Positions 33,665-45,881 of a DNA stretch of 64,000 nt are shown one piece after another (position 1 is the first letter of the stretch; every line of letters starts with the position of its first letter). A program made the translations under genes and the position numbers. This DNA is from Favolaschia claudopus (lineage: Eukaryota; Basidiomycota; Agaricomycetes; Agaricales; Mycenaceae). A model generated the notes under the pieces. The model did no database searches, had not been told where the DNA came from, and saw nothing but the letters and a program-made list of their open reading frames with translations. The stretch covers positions 22,012 to 86,011 of the forward strand of contig JAWWNJ010000293.1 of NCBI GenBank assembly GCA_037176885.1, given 5' to 3'.

Positions 33665-36600
33665 ATGCCTTCTGCACGCCCCCCGTACAGATTCCATCCC
33701 TCCATGGCCTCCGCCAGCCCTCCTGGAGACCATAGAGTGACCACTATCCATGTCTCCAATCTACACTGTCCTAGTTGTGTCGCGACGATAACCGACGCGT
33801 TGTCCTCCCCATTCTCTCTCTGTCGACGTTTCTATCGTGCTGCAGACCGTCACTGTCCATCATCTGGAAAAGATCTCCGCAGACAACATTCAAACCGCGA
33901 TCCTAGACGCGGGGTTCGATGTAGACGTCCCTCAGGATTATTCCGAAGCTTCGAAGCGCCACGAAACTCATCTGCAACAATGTCTGCTGTGTCAACAGCA
34001 GCGCGACGCGTCCCATCCCCAATTTCGCCTCACCATGTCGGTCGGGGGTATGACCTGCTCGTCCTGCACCAACACAATAACCCGCACGTTGTCCGAAATC
34101 GAAGGCATATCCGATGTAGTTGTCAGTTTACTTGAGAGCTCCGCCACCGCACTCCTCGATAGCAAAGAGCTCTCGGAAGTTGCGAACCAAGCCGTCGAGG
34201 ACTGTGGATTCGAGCCTCACATCATGAGCGTTGACCCTCTTATCTCGTCTGGGCCTGTTGACGATAGCGATGGGCTGCGAACTATTTCTTTGCGTGTAGG
34301 AGGGATGTTTTGCAAGTGTGTTTCTTTTTTCCTACCTCGTTGGCCTTCTCAGGCTCACTCGTATTTCTTAGGCACTGTCCGGCGAAAGCTATGAGCGCAC
34401 TGGCAGCTCTTGGGCCTCGGGTGATCATCAATACCCCCCATAACCTCCCACACCGACCCCGTCGTAATCGTCTCTTATAAGCCCCGAACCTCCATCCTTC
34501 ACGATTCGTACAATCATTGCCGCTTTGGAGGCTGCGAACTCTGCATTCCATGTTACTATCTATCGTCCCCCATCCTTGGAAGAGCGTGCCAAAGCGATGC
34601 ACGCTCGGGAGCGACGCCGACTTCTTTACAGGTTACTCGTCAACATAGTCGTCGCAATCCCGACCTTCATCATCGGCATCGTATTCATGAGCCTGGTTCG
34701 AGACGGCAATCCCCACAAAAGACTTCCTCATGGCGCCGATGTGGACGGGAAACACCGCCCGATCCACCTGGGCTTTGTTTTTCCTCGCGCTTCCCGTGAT
34801 GTTCTATCAGTGCCGGATTATTTCACCGGAGAAGCATCAAGGAGATTGTAGCACTCTGGAAGCGGGGAAGTAGGACTCCGATTCAATCAGCGGTTTATCC
34901 GTTTCGGCAGTATGAACCTCCTGGTTTTCGGCCGGTGTTTCTGTTGCGTTTTTCGCTTCTATTGGTCTACTCGCTCTTTCTGCTCGGCAAGAGCCCCAGA
35001 TGATGGGGGACACGACCACTTATTTTGATTCGGTGGTATTTTTGACGATGTTCCTCCTGGCTGGTAATTTCTTTGTTTTTTCGAATACTTGGAATATCTC
35101 AACTCAATACATGCAGGTCGGTATTTGGAAGCGTACAGCAAAGCTCGCACTACGGATGCCATCACTGCACTAGCGAGCTTGCGTCCCGCCGAAGCCCAAT
35201 TAGTTGTCCCCTGCAGCCTCCGCAGACCCTATCCCCGGAAAGATCCTCCGACTATGATCCCGAAAAAGCCGAAAGCGACACGGAATTAGCCAGCTCTCTG
35301 GGGTCGAGGGTCATGAAAATCTCCCCAGACTTGCTCGAAGTCGGTGATATCGGCAAGTCGATTATATCACTCTCAAATGCTGCTGTATGCTTATGAATTT
35401 CTCCTAGTCCGCTGCAATGCTGGATCAACCCCACCTGCCGATGGGACCATCGTCGGACCCTCTGAAAAGAATACATTCACGTTCGACGAGAGCATGTTGA
35501 CCGGGGAATCTATGCCGGTTATGAAGCAACTGAATCATAAAGTTTTCCTTGGATCCATCACCGAGGGCCCAGCGTGCATGTGCGGGTAGACGCTGTCGGA
35601 GGCGGGTCTATGTATGTTCTTCATCGCCTTGTGTGTTTGTTTCTTGTTGATCATTCTTGGCAGGCTGGACGGTATTGTTGCTGTTGTTCGTGAAGGGTCG
35701 ACTCGACGAGCACCCATTGAACGAGTTGCGGATGTCATTACTGGCTACTTCGTACCTGGTACGCGCCCTCTTCTTTGTATATCTATATCTTGACTTGAAC
35801 ACATTTCGCAGTGATAACCTTGCTTGCCATCTTGACCTGGGTGGTGTGGCTAGCTCTAGCTTACTCTGGAGTCCTCCCACCTGATTATCTCGACACCGAA
35901 ATCGGTGGTTGGAGTGAGTGATATTCCAACATAACCCCAGAACCTATTCTAATTTATTTTTCTTGATAGCTGTCTGGTCCCTGGAATTTGCAATCGCCGT
36001 CTTCGTCGTCGCCTGCCCTTGTGGATCGGCTTGGCCGCACCGACCGCACTCCTCGTTGGATCCGGACTCGCAAGCCAAGTTCGGCATCCTCGCACGGGGC
36101 GGCGGAGAAGCGTTCCAAGAGATGGAACGCGTAGACGTCGTGGTGTTTGATAAAACGGGAACTCTAACCGTCGGTGAGGAACCTAGAGTCTCGGACGTCG
36201 AGTTCCCCGTCGAGTCTTCTTCCCTGAAGAGAGAGGTTCTGTTAGGCATAGCCGCCGAGCTTGAGTCTGCGTCTTCCCACCCCGCTCGGAATAGCGATTC
36301 GGCACTATTGTGCTTCTAATGGGGCCCTTGAGCAGCCCGGGTCGTCGTTTTCGGAAACGGCAGGTCTTGGAATCCAGGGCAAGTTTGAGGCGAGGACTGC
36401 CATCATTGGTAGCCAGGCTTTTATGCAGAAACACGGTGTGCTGGTCGACGAAGACACCGCTGAGCTCGTTCAGACTTGGAAAGAAAGAAGCCAAAAGCGT
36501 CGTTTTCCTCGCCGTCTCCGAAACCGCCGATTCGACTCGCTTTAGCGCGCTCGCTGCAGTCTTTGCTGTCACGGATCCTATACGCCATGAAGCGCCGTCT

Positions 36601-37491
36601 GTAGTTTTCGTGGTTCCAAAAGCAAGGAATAAACACATGGATGATATCGGGGCGATAATTTCACAACGGCGTCCGCTGTTGCCAAAATGGTGGGCATTCC
36701 GGCATCCAACGTCGTCGCAGGGGTCCTCCCGCACGAAAAGGTGAGCTCATGCTGGTCAAGAGATGCGACTGAATGTTCATACTGCTTCGTATCAGGGTGA
36801 GAAGATTGAGATGCTTCAAAGCAGCGGCCATAAGCGACCTAGTGGTTTTTTCCGATCTCTCCGCCGACGACAATCCACGACTCCTCGCAGCATCGTGGCC
36901 ATGGTGGGCGATGGCATCAACGACGCGGTCGTAAGTAGTGGTCATTTGCCTCTCCTATGTGCTGTGTATTCACAACATTCTTACGACCAGGCGTTAACCG
37001 TGGCAGACGTGGGTATCGCCATTGGCTCTGGCAGTCAGTGTTACCCCTTCTTTCACTGGTCAACACTAAACCTTACTGAATGGAAATTTTAGGCGACGTA
37101 GCCATCTCGAGCGCAAGCTTCATTTTGCTGTCCCTCGGATCTTCGAGCGTTAATAACACTGTCGGATCTTTCGCGAAGTATCATGAAACGGGTTCGACTT
37201 AACTTTGTGAGCATGATATTCGACGACCCTGTTGAGAAACTGACCTGTGTACGATCAGTTATGGGCCATCATGTACAACTTGGCCGCATTACCAATTGCC
37301 GCTGGAGTAATCTACCCCGCTGGGCATGTCAGACTCGACCCTGTGTGGGCGTCTCTAGCGATGGCACTTTCGTATGATTCCTTCCATCTCCCATTTTGTA
37401 CTATGTCCCTGAGATGTTCTGCAGCTCCGTCTCGGTTGTTTGCAGCTCTCTGGCCCTGAAGCTCTATCGGTCTCCGAAGCTGCCTCAATAG
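33665..37491 (+). CDS. Copper-transporting P1B-type ATPase (Ccc2-like)
   Basis: Pumps Cu(I) into the secretory pathway for copper oxidases such as laccases and Fet3. The N-terminus has metal-binding domains with LHCPSCV (about 33763), MTCSSC (about 34050) and a split MFCKHC (about 34305-34380). Membrane helices follow. Catalytic motifs: MLTGESMPV (about 35494), VACPCG, the CPC ion site (about 36010), DKTGTLTVG (about 36150), SSHP (about 36275) and MVGDGINDA (about 36900). The C-terminal helices end SVSVVCSSLALKLYRSP and KLPQ. Repeated one-base breaks interrupt the reading, most clearly a missing G at about 36022 right after CPCG, which shifts the GLAAPTALLVGSG block. If the breaks are real the gene is dead; I think they are sequence errors. 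Three metal-binding motifs are usual for fungal Ccc2 relatives. Confidence 0.88.
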
Positions 37492-37791
37492 CCAGATGCT
37501 GGGACAATACACTGTGGTAGTTTACGATACAAAGCCCTGCGCCGCATCGCGCCATGCCAGGCAAATGTTGAGCATAGATTGGTGCTCCACTGTACTCCAA
37601 CGGTCGCTTGATATCGAGCAAGTTCGTCACACTCTGGCGCATCATGTAGTAGTCGGCACGAAACCAGCGTAGACAGATATATAATGTAAAAGTTCGTACA
37701 TGGCGGCGGTATATCTCTGCCAACAAACAAGGTGTACAGACAAGATTTCGTAACATATCGTCAAAGGCATTAGTCGAGGCGTGGTCGCCGT

Positions 37792-38305
37792 CTAGAAAGG
37801 GTTTTCCTCATCGACTTCCATGGCTGGTGCTTCCTGGTGCTGGGCCTGTTCAGGCTGCGGGTGTCTTCGTCGTCATCCTCATCTGCCCGTTCTTCTGCGG
37901 TAGAGGCAAATAGTTGGATGGGTTTTGCGCTCCTGGACAAAGGTGTCAGTGGCATGCGACGGCGAATATGAAACGCAGACAGACTTTGTGAAGTGCTTCT
38001 TCTTAGAGGCCGCAAGCTTCTGAGTGCACGGCGTCATGAGGTTGTCCGTCGGTGAGATGTATGTGGGGTTCCTGCAATGAAGACAGTGAGCACAATGGCA
38101 ATGCCACCGACCAAAACCAGGAAACTGACAAGCTCTTCGCCATCTTCTTTTCGAGGAGAGCCTTGGCTCCCATTCCAGCGGGCTGGTTGACGACGTTCCC
38201 TAGCGGGGCTTTGGGGACGACAACGTGGGCAGCCTGGGCGGGGTTGTGGAGGGGCTGGATCGGCGCGGAGATGGGAGAGTCGTTGGGGGTAGATGTAGAG
38301 GACAT
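37792..38305 (-). CDS. Small single-pass membrane protein, unknown
   Basis: Starts MSSTSTPNDSPISAPIQP. A Pro-rich segment and LLEKKMAK lead, across a one-base frame change near 38130, to one strong membrane helix (LVSFLVLVGGIAIVLTVFIAG). A following basic stretch contains TPCTQKLAASKKKHF. After a short intron an acidic tail (ERADEDDDED) ends in MEVDEENPF. I recall similar short proteins from basidiomycetes but no function. There is no signal peptide before the helix, so it would sit as a single-pass protein with long tails. It is divergent from the F-box gene, with 188 bases between starts. Confidence 0.5.
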
Positions 38306-38493
38306 GATATGATAGTGACTGGGAGTTAACAACGCAAAGGGGGAGCAAAGGGGTGTGTGCTCGGACGACAAGGTGGTGGTTTTGGTTCAACTTCAAGTCT
38401 GCAAGAGCAAAGTGCCGTAACGCGTGTTGAACCTTCATCACGTGTCCGTTACCTTCTTCCTCGTCGCGCGTCACAATGTGACCGCGCAGAAAT

Positions 38494-40161
38494 ATGGTCG
38501 GTCTCCCCGAACTACCACCAGAACTCATCGAGGCTGTCTGCCATCGACTAGATGCTTTGTCCATTATCCGCTTTACCCAGGTCAATTTAATGGCCTCTCA
38601 AAAACATCAATCAAATATTCATCGCCGACAATCAGGTCTCGCGACAATTGTGGACAATTTTTCAACAATCCTCTGCGCTTCAGTACAAGGTACAACTCGA
38701 GATAAATGGTCTACAAGATGGCCAGTTTGGCTCCTGCAGCTCTGCTGCGCGACTGGAGCTACTGAAAGCCCACCAAGCCGCATGGGCCAATTTCAACTGT
38801 TCAAGTTCTGTCCAAAGTACAATGAGTATGGGCGGAAATTATTGGGAACTCGTCGGCAATGTACTGGGCACCTACAGTTTGGAAAACGGCTTCTCATTCA
38901 ACCGCATTCCTTCCGCTATTCGACAAATTCCATCTGAACGGTGGTCTCTCACTGAACTATCTATCAAAGTGAATGATTTCTCTATGGACCTCTCGCAAGA
39001 TCTTCTCCTAATCGTAGAAGTAACCTTGTCGTAAGTTGGATTTGCGGCTGACTCCCCGTCTCACCCTTGCTCAGGAGGTCCACGGTCGTACATCTACTCT
39101 CCTTGAGTACAGGTCGCCCTCACCCATTAGCTCGCACCCCACAACTATCTCGAGACGTCGATGAACATCGTCATTCTTCATCCTATCAATTCCAAATCCG
39201 AATTTACGGCGAACACATTGGACTGCTGACGGATGCCCACGACGACACTGCCGGGTTAATGGTCTGGGAGTGGAAAACTGGAGTCATGAAGAAGGTATTT
39301 TTTCTGCTTTTGAAGTTTAGCAATTTCTTTGAACCGAGGTTGTAGGATCTCAGCGGCGATGAGATCACTTCGTTCGCCTTTCTGGACCATCGTATGCTCC
39401 TCATTAGCGTTTACATCAATTTTCAGCCAGAATTGCGAGTGCTGGACATTGAAGGACCCAAGACCGCCATGTCGGAATACTCCTCTTTTCGACTGCCAGC
39501 CCTGAATACAGACAACTGGGAGATATCTCAGGTCGACATGATGATCCAGACTGAACCCTCTCCGTCATGGACGACAGAGACGCGTCCCAGCGAGCCATTT
39601 ACGACTTGTCACTCGGATCGATTGTTCGTAATTTCCGTCCGGGGTTTCGGCTGGGAAAACGGGTCTGAATCCATATTCATACTCTGCGTCCGGCTTTCCG
39701 CCTTCCTGAACCTGATGGAACATCCACCCCAGGGCTCAATAGATCGCGCAATAGCCTGGGATCAATGGGGACCCATTAACACGCGCATGCTCCGGATCCC
39801 GCTACTTCCAGACCCCTGGATATGCTTTGTCTACGGCCAACGCTGTGTTGTGCAGACGTCGCAGACGCGTTGCCAAATCCTCGACTTCAACCCGCTCACT
39901 ACACGAAAGCGCAGACAGGACGAAGAGACGGTGGACAAGCGTCGGCGAATATTCGAGTGTCCTGTGACAACTTCGGCGCCTTTTGCCGTTTACTCAGTGG
40001 ACATTTCGGATTTCCCTTCCGCGGCGGTGATGTTGGCGGAAGATGGGATTATAACGGTGTCGGTAAGTACTAAGTGAAACTGTTCTCGTTCACGCGAGAA
40101 AGTGCCCTGACCGCTTGACATACAGCCGGACGAAGAGTCGTTTACGATATTTTCCGTATGA
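38494..40161 (+). CDS. F-box protein
   Basis: Opens MVGLPELPPELIEAVCHRLD, the N-terminal part of an F-box (LPPELIxxVxxxLD), followed by SIIRFTQV. Such proteins bind Skp1 and present substrates to an SCF ubiquitin ligase. The remaining 450 or so residues are aromatic-rich beta-strand-like segments (YQFQIRIYGEHIGLLTD, GLMVWEWKTG), which could form a propeller, but no WD or kelch consensus is visible. The final exon after a GT-AG intron reads PDEESFTIFSV and TGA at 40159-40161. Frame changes near 38600-38690 fit an intron. F-box proteins of this loose type are numerous in mushroom genomes; the substrate is unknown. Confidence 0.7.
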
Positions 40162-40543
40162 ATTTGCTAAGTAGAACCTTATACGTCTCGTTATTCCCCG
40201 GTGGGGAGTGGGCGGTGCGTTATGCGAAATTAGATTGGCTGGGAAATGTGTGATGCCGCGATCATCCGTCAGTTGGTTGTGTTGTTGCAAGCTTGAACTC
40301 TGTTTCGTGGAATAGTCCACCATCGTATGGCCCCGCCTCTGCCCTGCTCTCAGTTCTGAGGAGACAAGCTCTCCAGATTCGTATTTATATTCGCCGAGGC
40401 ACCACCCCCACACCCCTAGGCGTGCCCATCACTTCGTCACAGTGAGCTCAGACGGCGCCTGTTGTTACCTATTACGAGGACCCACGCACCGTCTCTTATC
40501 TGCAGCCTCGTTTCACTCGTATTCAAGGGCTCTACTTGCTGCA
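40162..40543. other. Intergenic; Rheb promoter region
   Basis: No open frame of note. The plus strand carries a TATTTATATT at about 40382, some 160 bases before the Rheb start, and a C-rich run after it. Confidence 0.35.
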
Positions 40544-41404
40544 ATGTCCGCCAATAAACGTAGAATTGCCGTGCTAGGCTCCCGTTCAGTCGGTATGTTT
40601 GTCAGATCACACTTCACCCCACTCTGATTGGGTTCCTCAAACCATCTGTTCCTCTCACTCATCTACTCCCCGGACTGATTTTTGAATACAGGGAAGTCAT
40701 CTCTAATAATTCAGTACTGCCAGAACGAATTCGTCGAGTCCTATTATCCGACTATCGAATCTACGTTTGCGAAGACTGTCAACTTTAAGAACATTGATTA
40801 TGATTGCGAAATCATCGACACCGCTGGCCAGGTTCGTTCACAATGTTCTTGAACCGAGCAACTACTCATCGGTTTCACAGGACGAGTTCTCCCTCTTAAA
40901 TTCCAAGCACGCTATTGGCATTCATGGCTACGTCCTGGCACGTACTACGTGCTCGTTCTTTGTTCACCCAGCTCACTCATGGCTCCAGGTCTACTCAGTC
41001 AGCTCTCGGAATTCGTTCGATATGATCCAAATTATCTACGACAAAATCATTGACTTTTGTGGGGTCACGAATATCCCGTGCGTTGTTGTGGGGTCCAAGG
41101 TGGACCTCGAGAAGAGGTACGTCCCTCCGTATTGTGTTCAGAATGTCCCTTACCATTCCCACAGTAGTCGGCAGGTCAAGCCCGAGGAAGGCCAAAAGCT
41201 AGCAAAGAGCAATGATGCCGCCTGGGTAGAAACTAGCGCAAAGACGAATGTCAACGTTGGTACGTTGTCGTTGTGGACCACACCATCGCGAGCGACTGAC
41301 ACGGCGCCACAGGCAAGGTCTTCGAACTATGTCTGAGCGAAATCGAGAAACGAACTCCCAGCAATCAAACCGAGCCTCCTGCCAGTCGATGCGTCGTCAT
41401 GTAG
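40544..41404 (+). CDS. RHB1: Rheb-type small GTPase
   Basis: Ras-family switch that controls TORC1 and growth. Exons joined by short introns read MSANKRRIAVLGSRSVGKS at the P-loop (the Arg after GS is the Rheb hallmark in place of Gly12), YYPTIESTFAKTVNF (effector loop), DTAGQDEFSLL (switch II), VVVGSKVDLE and ETSAKTNVNVG. The C-terminus is RCVVM, a CAAX box for farnesylation. The G4 motif is SKVD rather than the usual NKxD. About 185 residues, the normal size. ATG 40544 was chosen because it gives the expected short N-terminus; the longer upstream frame is untypical. Confidence 0.92.
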
Positions 41405-41638
41405 AACCTTTCAAGCCCTGATATTTTCCTCTTTCCTCTTTTCGGGAGTGTTTACATATACATAGAGTACTATTCTTCCTTTTCTCCTCGGGTGCCGGGA
41501 ACGCTGTAGCGCTTGTAAACTTACATCATCCATTACTTTGCTCTCCCTGGTGGTTCTTAATCCTCCCATAATGGCACTTGTACATTTCGCGCTATCGTTA
41601 TACACTCTGAATACATACAGACCGAAATAGACTGATTC

Positions 41639-44600
41639 TTAGGCCGTCCCATCTCCCAGGTACCGCAACTTGACCTCGCGTCCGTTCAGACCAACGGCCT
41701 GAATAGTTTGCGGGTCATCAGGAACAAGATCGATTCCCTGGTCACTCCATTTGACGTCTGGTCCGTCTACATCCAGGACTAAACCCTTGACTGGTCTATG
41801 GCTAGAGTTCAGAAGTTGCGTGTTCAAAAACCATCGAGCACCGACCTGTTTACGGTCAACGTGATGGACTCTCCATCTACGGCCGCTTTTACTGCAGTAT
41901 CGGTTGGGAAGTTGATGAATTTGAAAGGCTCCGGCCTGAAAGTGATGAGATTTGACCAAATTGCGCGGAACAGCTCCAGAATACCAATTGCTGTATCTGG
42001 CTAGAACTTGAGCATTTTCGTCAATGAGTCTTGCCGAAACGATGATTGTCTTAGGAGTTTGTGACAGCTTTGTTCGAATAGGTTGACCAGGAAGAGTTCC
42101 CTTGTGTATTTCTGTGCTAGAATTAGCTTTGAGCACAACCTCCTTTGACCTGGGAATTCGATAGGCTTCGTCCAAATCAAGCTTGACCAGGAATGAGCTG
42201 ACCATTTGTCCCGCCAGCAGTCGGAATAGAGATCGAAACAGGTGACCTCGACGGTAACTTTCTTGTCGGCGAGCGTACTATTCGTACCCCAGATCTCAAG
42301 CACCGTCTCAATCGTAAACTGAGCGGCGGATACGTCGCTGGGAAAACTTTGCTTGTCCTTGCGGGCCATTCCAACCTTCGAATCGAAAGTCAGTACTGAT
42401 GTAAGCTCGCTCAAAGCGAAGTAATCTGACTGTGTAAGGGCGCAGCTCCCGAGCGATGGTGAAATAGGCGGGCTTGGGCCGGAGGAAGTAATCCACTATA
42501 GCCCAAGAGGTGACCGGCCAACAGTCGTTGATCTACGGAATGTCAGCCTAGAAAAACTAGCGTACGAGGCACCGCAAACCTGCCAAACGAGAGCACCGGC
42601 GGTATACTCTCGACCTTTCCCCGCCCAATTCCGTCTCCAGAGACGGTAAGCTGCCGCGAGGGTTTCTGCTTGCATGATTTGAGTATAATAGACATAACTG
42701 CTTCCTGTTCACGTAAGGTCCAATTTTGTTTGAGAGAAGCACACCTTTCCATCTCGAAGGAATGTTTGAAATTTTCCACGAGGTAGAGCTAGATCGCAGT
42801 CAGGCATTGCTCGGCAAGAGGAAAAGATAACTTGCCTCCAACCTTCTCTCAAAACCATCTGCTTTATTATGATTGTTGTTCGTCCTGGGCCGAAACCATT
42901 GTTGAACATCTAAATCTTGACAGAAAACGGATCGACGAATACCTTGACTGAGGGAATCGCTCCCCCCTATCACCATCTAACCAATGATCAACTGTGCGGA
43001 TGTTGGGGAATCCCTGCCTGCAAGTTGGTCCATCGGACATATGTCCACTTCGCCCAGAGAGAGACAAAGCTCACATTCCGAATTCGGAGACGAACCGCCC
43101 TGGCATCGGTTAAATGGATGCAGTATGATTTCAGATAGAGCTCGAGTACCTGACAGTATGTCCCAGTTATGCCATGGTTCTTGCGTTCTACAAGAGGGAA
43201 AAAAGGGATTAACCATATATCAAAATTTCCTGGTCAGCAGTCGCTTCTGCCCCGTTAATCTACTTCACAAGACTTGGGAGCGAGCGAGCATAGTGACATG
43301 CGCGGTCAGCGCAATGTGCCTGCGCATTCGCTCTCTGCAGCTTTCTCCCCTCCCAGAGACAAAGACAGCTTACCCGTGCCAGACATTCCACTGATGAATA
43401 TCTCCGTAAAATGGGTTTCTGGTGTCTTTCCCGTGACCGCTATAGTTGTACGGTGAGCAAATGCTTTGGAACGGACACCTCAACTCACGAGTATGGGCAT
43501 CCCCTCCAGTAGAATATGTCAGACAACGTTTCGACCACATCGGGCAAAAGCCGCTCGTAAATGTGGCGTGCAGGGAAGTTTGTTTTAAGGAAATCGGATG
43601 TTTCGTCCGAGTAGTCCAATTCAAGTTTGGCGGATTCTGCGAGCTGATAATCTGAAACAACCGTCACCCACCGGAGGAGTCGAGTTCGGCCACGAGCTAC
43701 CTTCATTGTTGCCCGCTAGTTCTCATAATCAATAAACAGTGTTTGATGTGGAATGACTCTGACCTAGGATTACTATGGAAGGATGATGTCGCAACCTTTT
43801 GACATTCTGCTGCGCCTCGGTTTGGACGGAATCCAGAAATGAGTCGTAGCCGGGATACTGGAATTCAAGGTGAACGGAAAATCATAGCATGGCGCATCTT
43901 GTCCCACCTGGCCACAACCAAACATGAAATCCTGCCAGACGAGAACTGTCATGCTGTTCTGAGCATATTCGTTGCCTGGGATTAGAGGCACTCACTTCCG
44001 AGTTCTAAAGTCTTTCGTCAAGACATTGGACAGAAATGGGGAAAGACTTTACCGTCGCACACGTCATAGAACACATCAGCTTCATAAATGCCACCACCCC
44101 ATACACGAATCATGTTTTGGTTTCCATTGACGAGAAGCTCTAACCAAGCTCGATATCTTTCGGGTGTAATTCTAGAGGAAATTTCAGGGCAACATGCGAT
44201 AGAACAGCCTGATCAATGCGTACGTGGTCAGAAACGAGTCGGCTGGTATCCAGTTGGAGCCTGTTGGGGAGTTTCGAGATTGTTCAAGACAGAAAGATGG
44301 CGACAAACCTCCGCAGAAGACGCTGATGTTGTTGACCTCGAAGAAAAAGCTTAGGCCTTCTTGGTCGATTAGCTTGTCTTGTACAATGCGAACACGTCGA
44401 AATCCGATTTTCTGCGTTCTCGTGTCGAGGATGTTCCCTTCCTGCTCAACAGTCAGAGGAGATGGTGTAATTTTGAGGGAAGCAGATACCGGATCGGTGA
44501 TGCTAACTTCCACGGTGTAGATCGGTTGTTCACCATAATTAACCGGATACCACAATTGAAGCTGTCCTGCAGGGAACGAATGCGAAACTTGGCCAGATCC

Positions 44601-45608
44601 TTCATCCGTCGGGATATTTGTGTCCGAGAATTCCTCTGAGCCATCTGGCCGTTTCAAGATGAACGAAAAGAATCCTTTCTTTTTCTCAGCAGATGTGAAT
44701 ACAGCTGTAAATTTCGTGTCCAACGATTCCGAAAATTGAGTTCGGACGTCAAGATCGACGACTCGATTGTCATAGCATTGTAAACTACGGATGGGTGTAT
44801 GGATATGACCGCCAACAAGGAATAAAACTTCTTCGTACCTGACAGGTTTCCAGGGACCTGTGGTCATGAGAATGGGACCCCAGTCCCACCCGTAGTTGTA
44901 CTGGGCCTTGCGGACATGAAGACGGCTTGAATCGCCATTCCAAAGCTGGTACTTGTCATGCTGGGCCTCGATCTCTCTTCCAACAGCGAATGCGCTATCG
45001 AAATTCAGGATGAGTTCATTTTCCCCCTCTTTCAGGAAGGACTTGGCGGGAACTCTGTAGGATAGAAACTGATTATTGGTTTTGAGGACTTCATTTCCAT
45101 TCTGAATCGGAGTATAAGTGAGGCGCGGATGAATTGCTAAACGGCGCACCAGTACAACGGAAGCAAATGTATCGAGGCCGTCGAACACAAGATCAACGTT
45201 CGAGTATTTGTTCATTTCCTTATCCTTATCGACAGAAAAGATGGTTTTGAACGCCCAGCGGCTTTCGCCGACCCCTTCATGCAGAGCGTCTCAGTGGTCA
45301 ACATTTCAGAGTCCCAAATCGAGCACGAACATTGAACATCCCATTCCGCCCTACCGAGAAACTATAGGACATCGGTCAACAAGCCACCAGAATACAGAGG
45401 ACAAACTGGATCGGGTATTCTCTTCAGCTTCAACAGCTCAACGTGCACAGTGGTAGGGAATTGCGTGACTAGAAGTGGACAACATTCAATCCTTCGTTGG
45501 CTTTTACATTGACGCGTAGAAGATAGTACCTGGTAACCATTCGCCGCCCTTGGTTCCTTGCCCCCCATCAAGTTGAGTGAAGGTCCAGTCCTGTAGTAGA
45601 CGATTCAT
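41639..45608 (-). CDS. Beta-mannosidase B (GH2)
   Basis: Exo-enzyme that removes terminal beta-1,4-mannose from mannans and N-glycan remnants. Starts MNRLLQDWTFTQLDGGQG with no signal peptide, as in cytosolic type B enzymes. GH2 sandwich blocks follow (VDLVFDGLDTFASV, QYNYGWDWGP at about 44900). The acid/base Glu is in AGNNEDYQLAES (about 43700, split by an intron) and the nucleophile in RFVSEFGMQGFPNIRTVDHW (about 43070). NDCWPVTSWAIVDYF and beta-sandwich domains end at LKYLGDGTA. Many introns of about 50 bases. The stop-rich stretch at about 45300 is intronic. About 850 residues, the usual size. It sits convergent to Rheb and divides two unrelated neighbourhoods. Confidence 0.9.
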
Positions 45609-45881
45609 GTTACGAAGGAGGACAGCCCAGGAGAGTCCTTCGCCATCTGGGAACCTTGGCGGTAGTTTAAGCCATTTCGGACTTATCTCGGGCGACCGGC
45701 AATTCCGGGCCGCGGTAGCGTGTGGCAGAACGCGATCCCGTGATCGTGACTTAATCGTCCCCGCTTACCCCACCACAAGACTGAGCGTTCGGCGCATGGA
45801 TTGGTTAGCAGCGATCCCAGCGGATAGCCCTTACATTGGTTGAACTCGATTCCCCCATTAAACCAAAGCATTAAAAGTATT

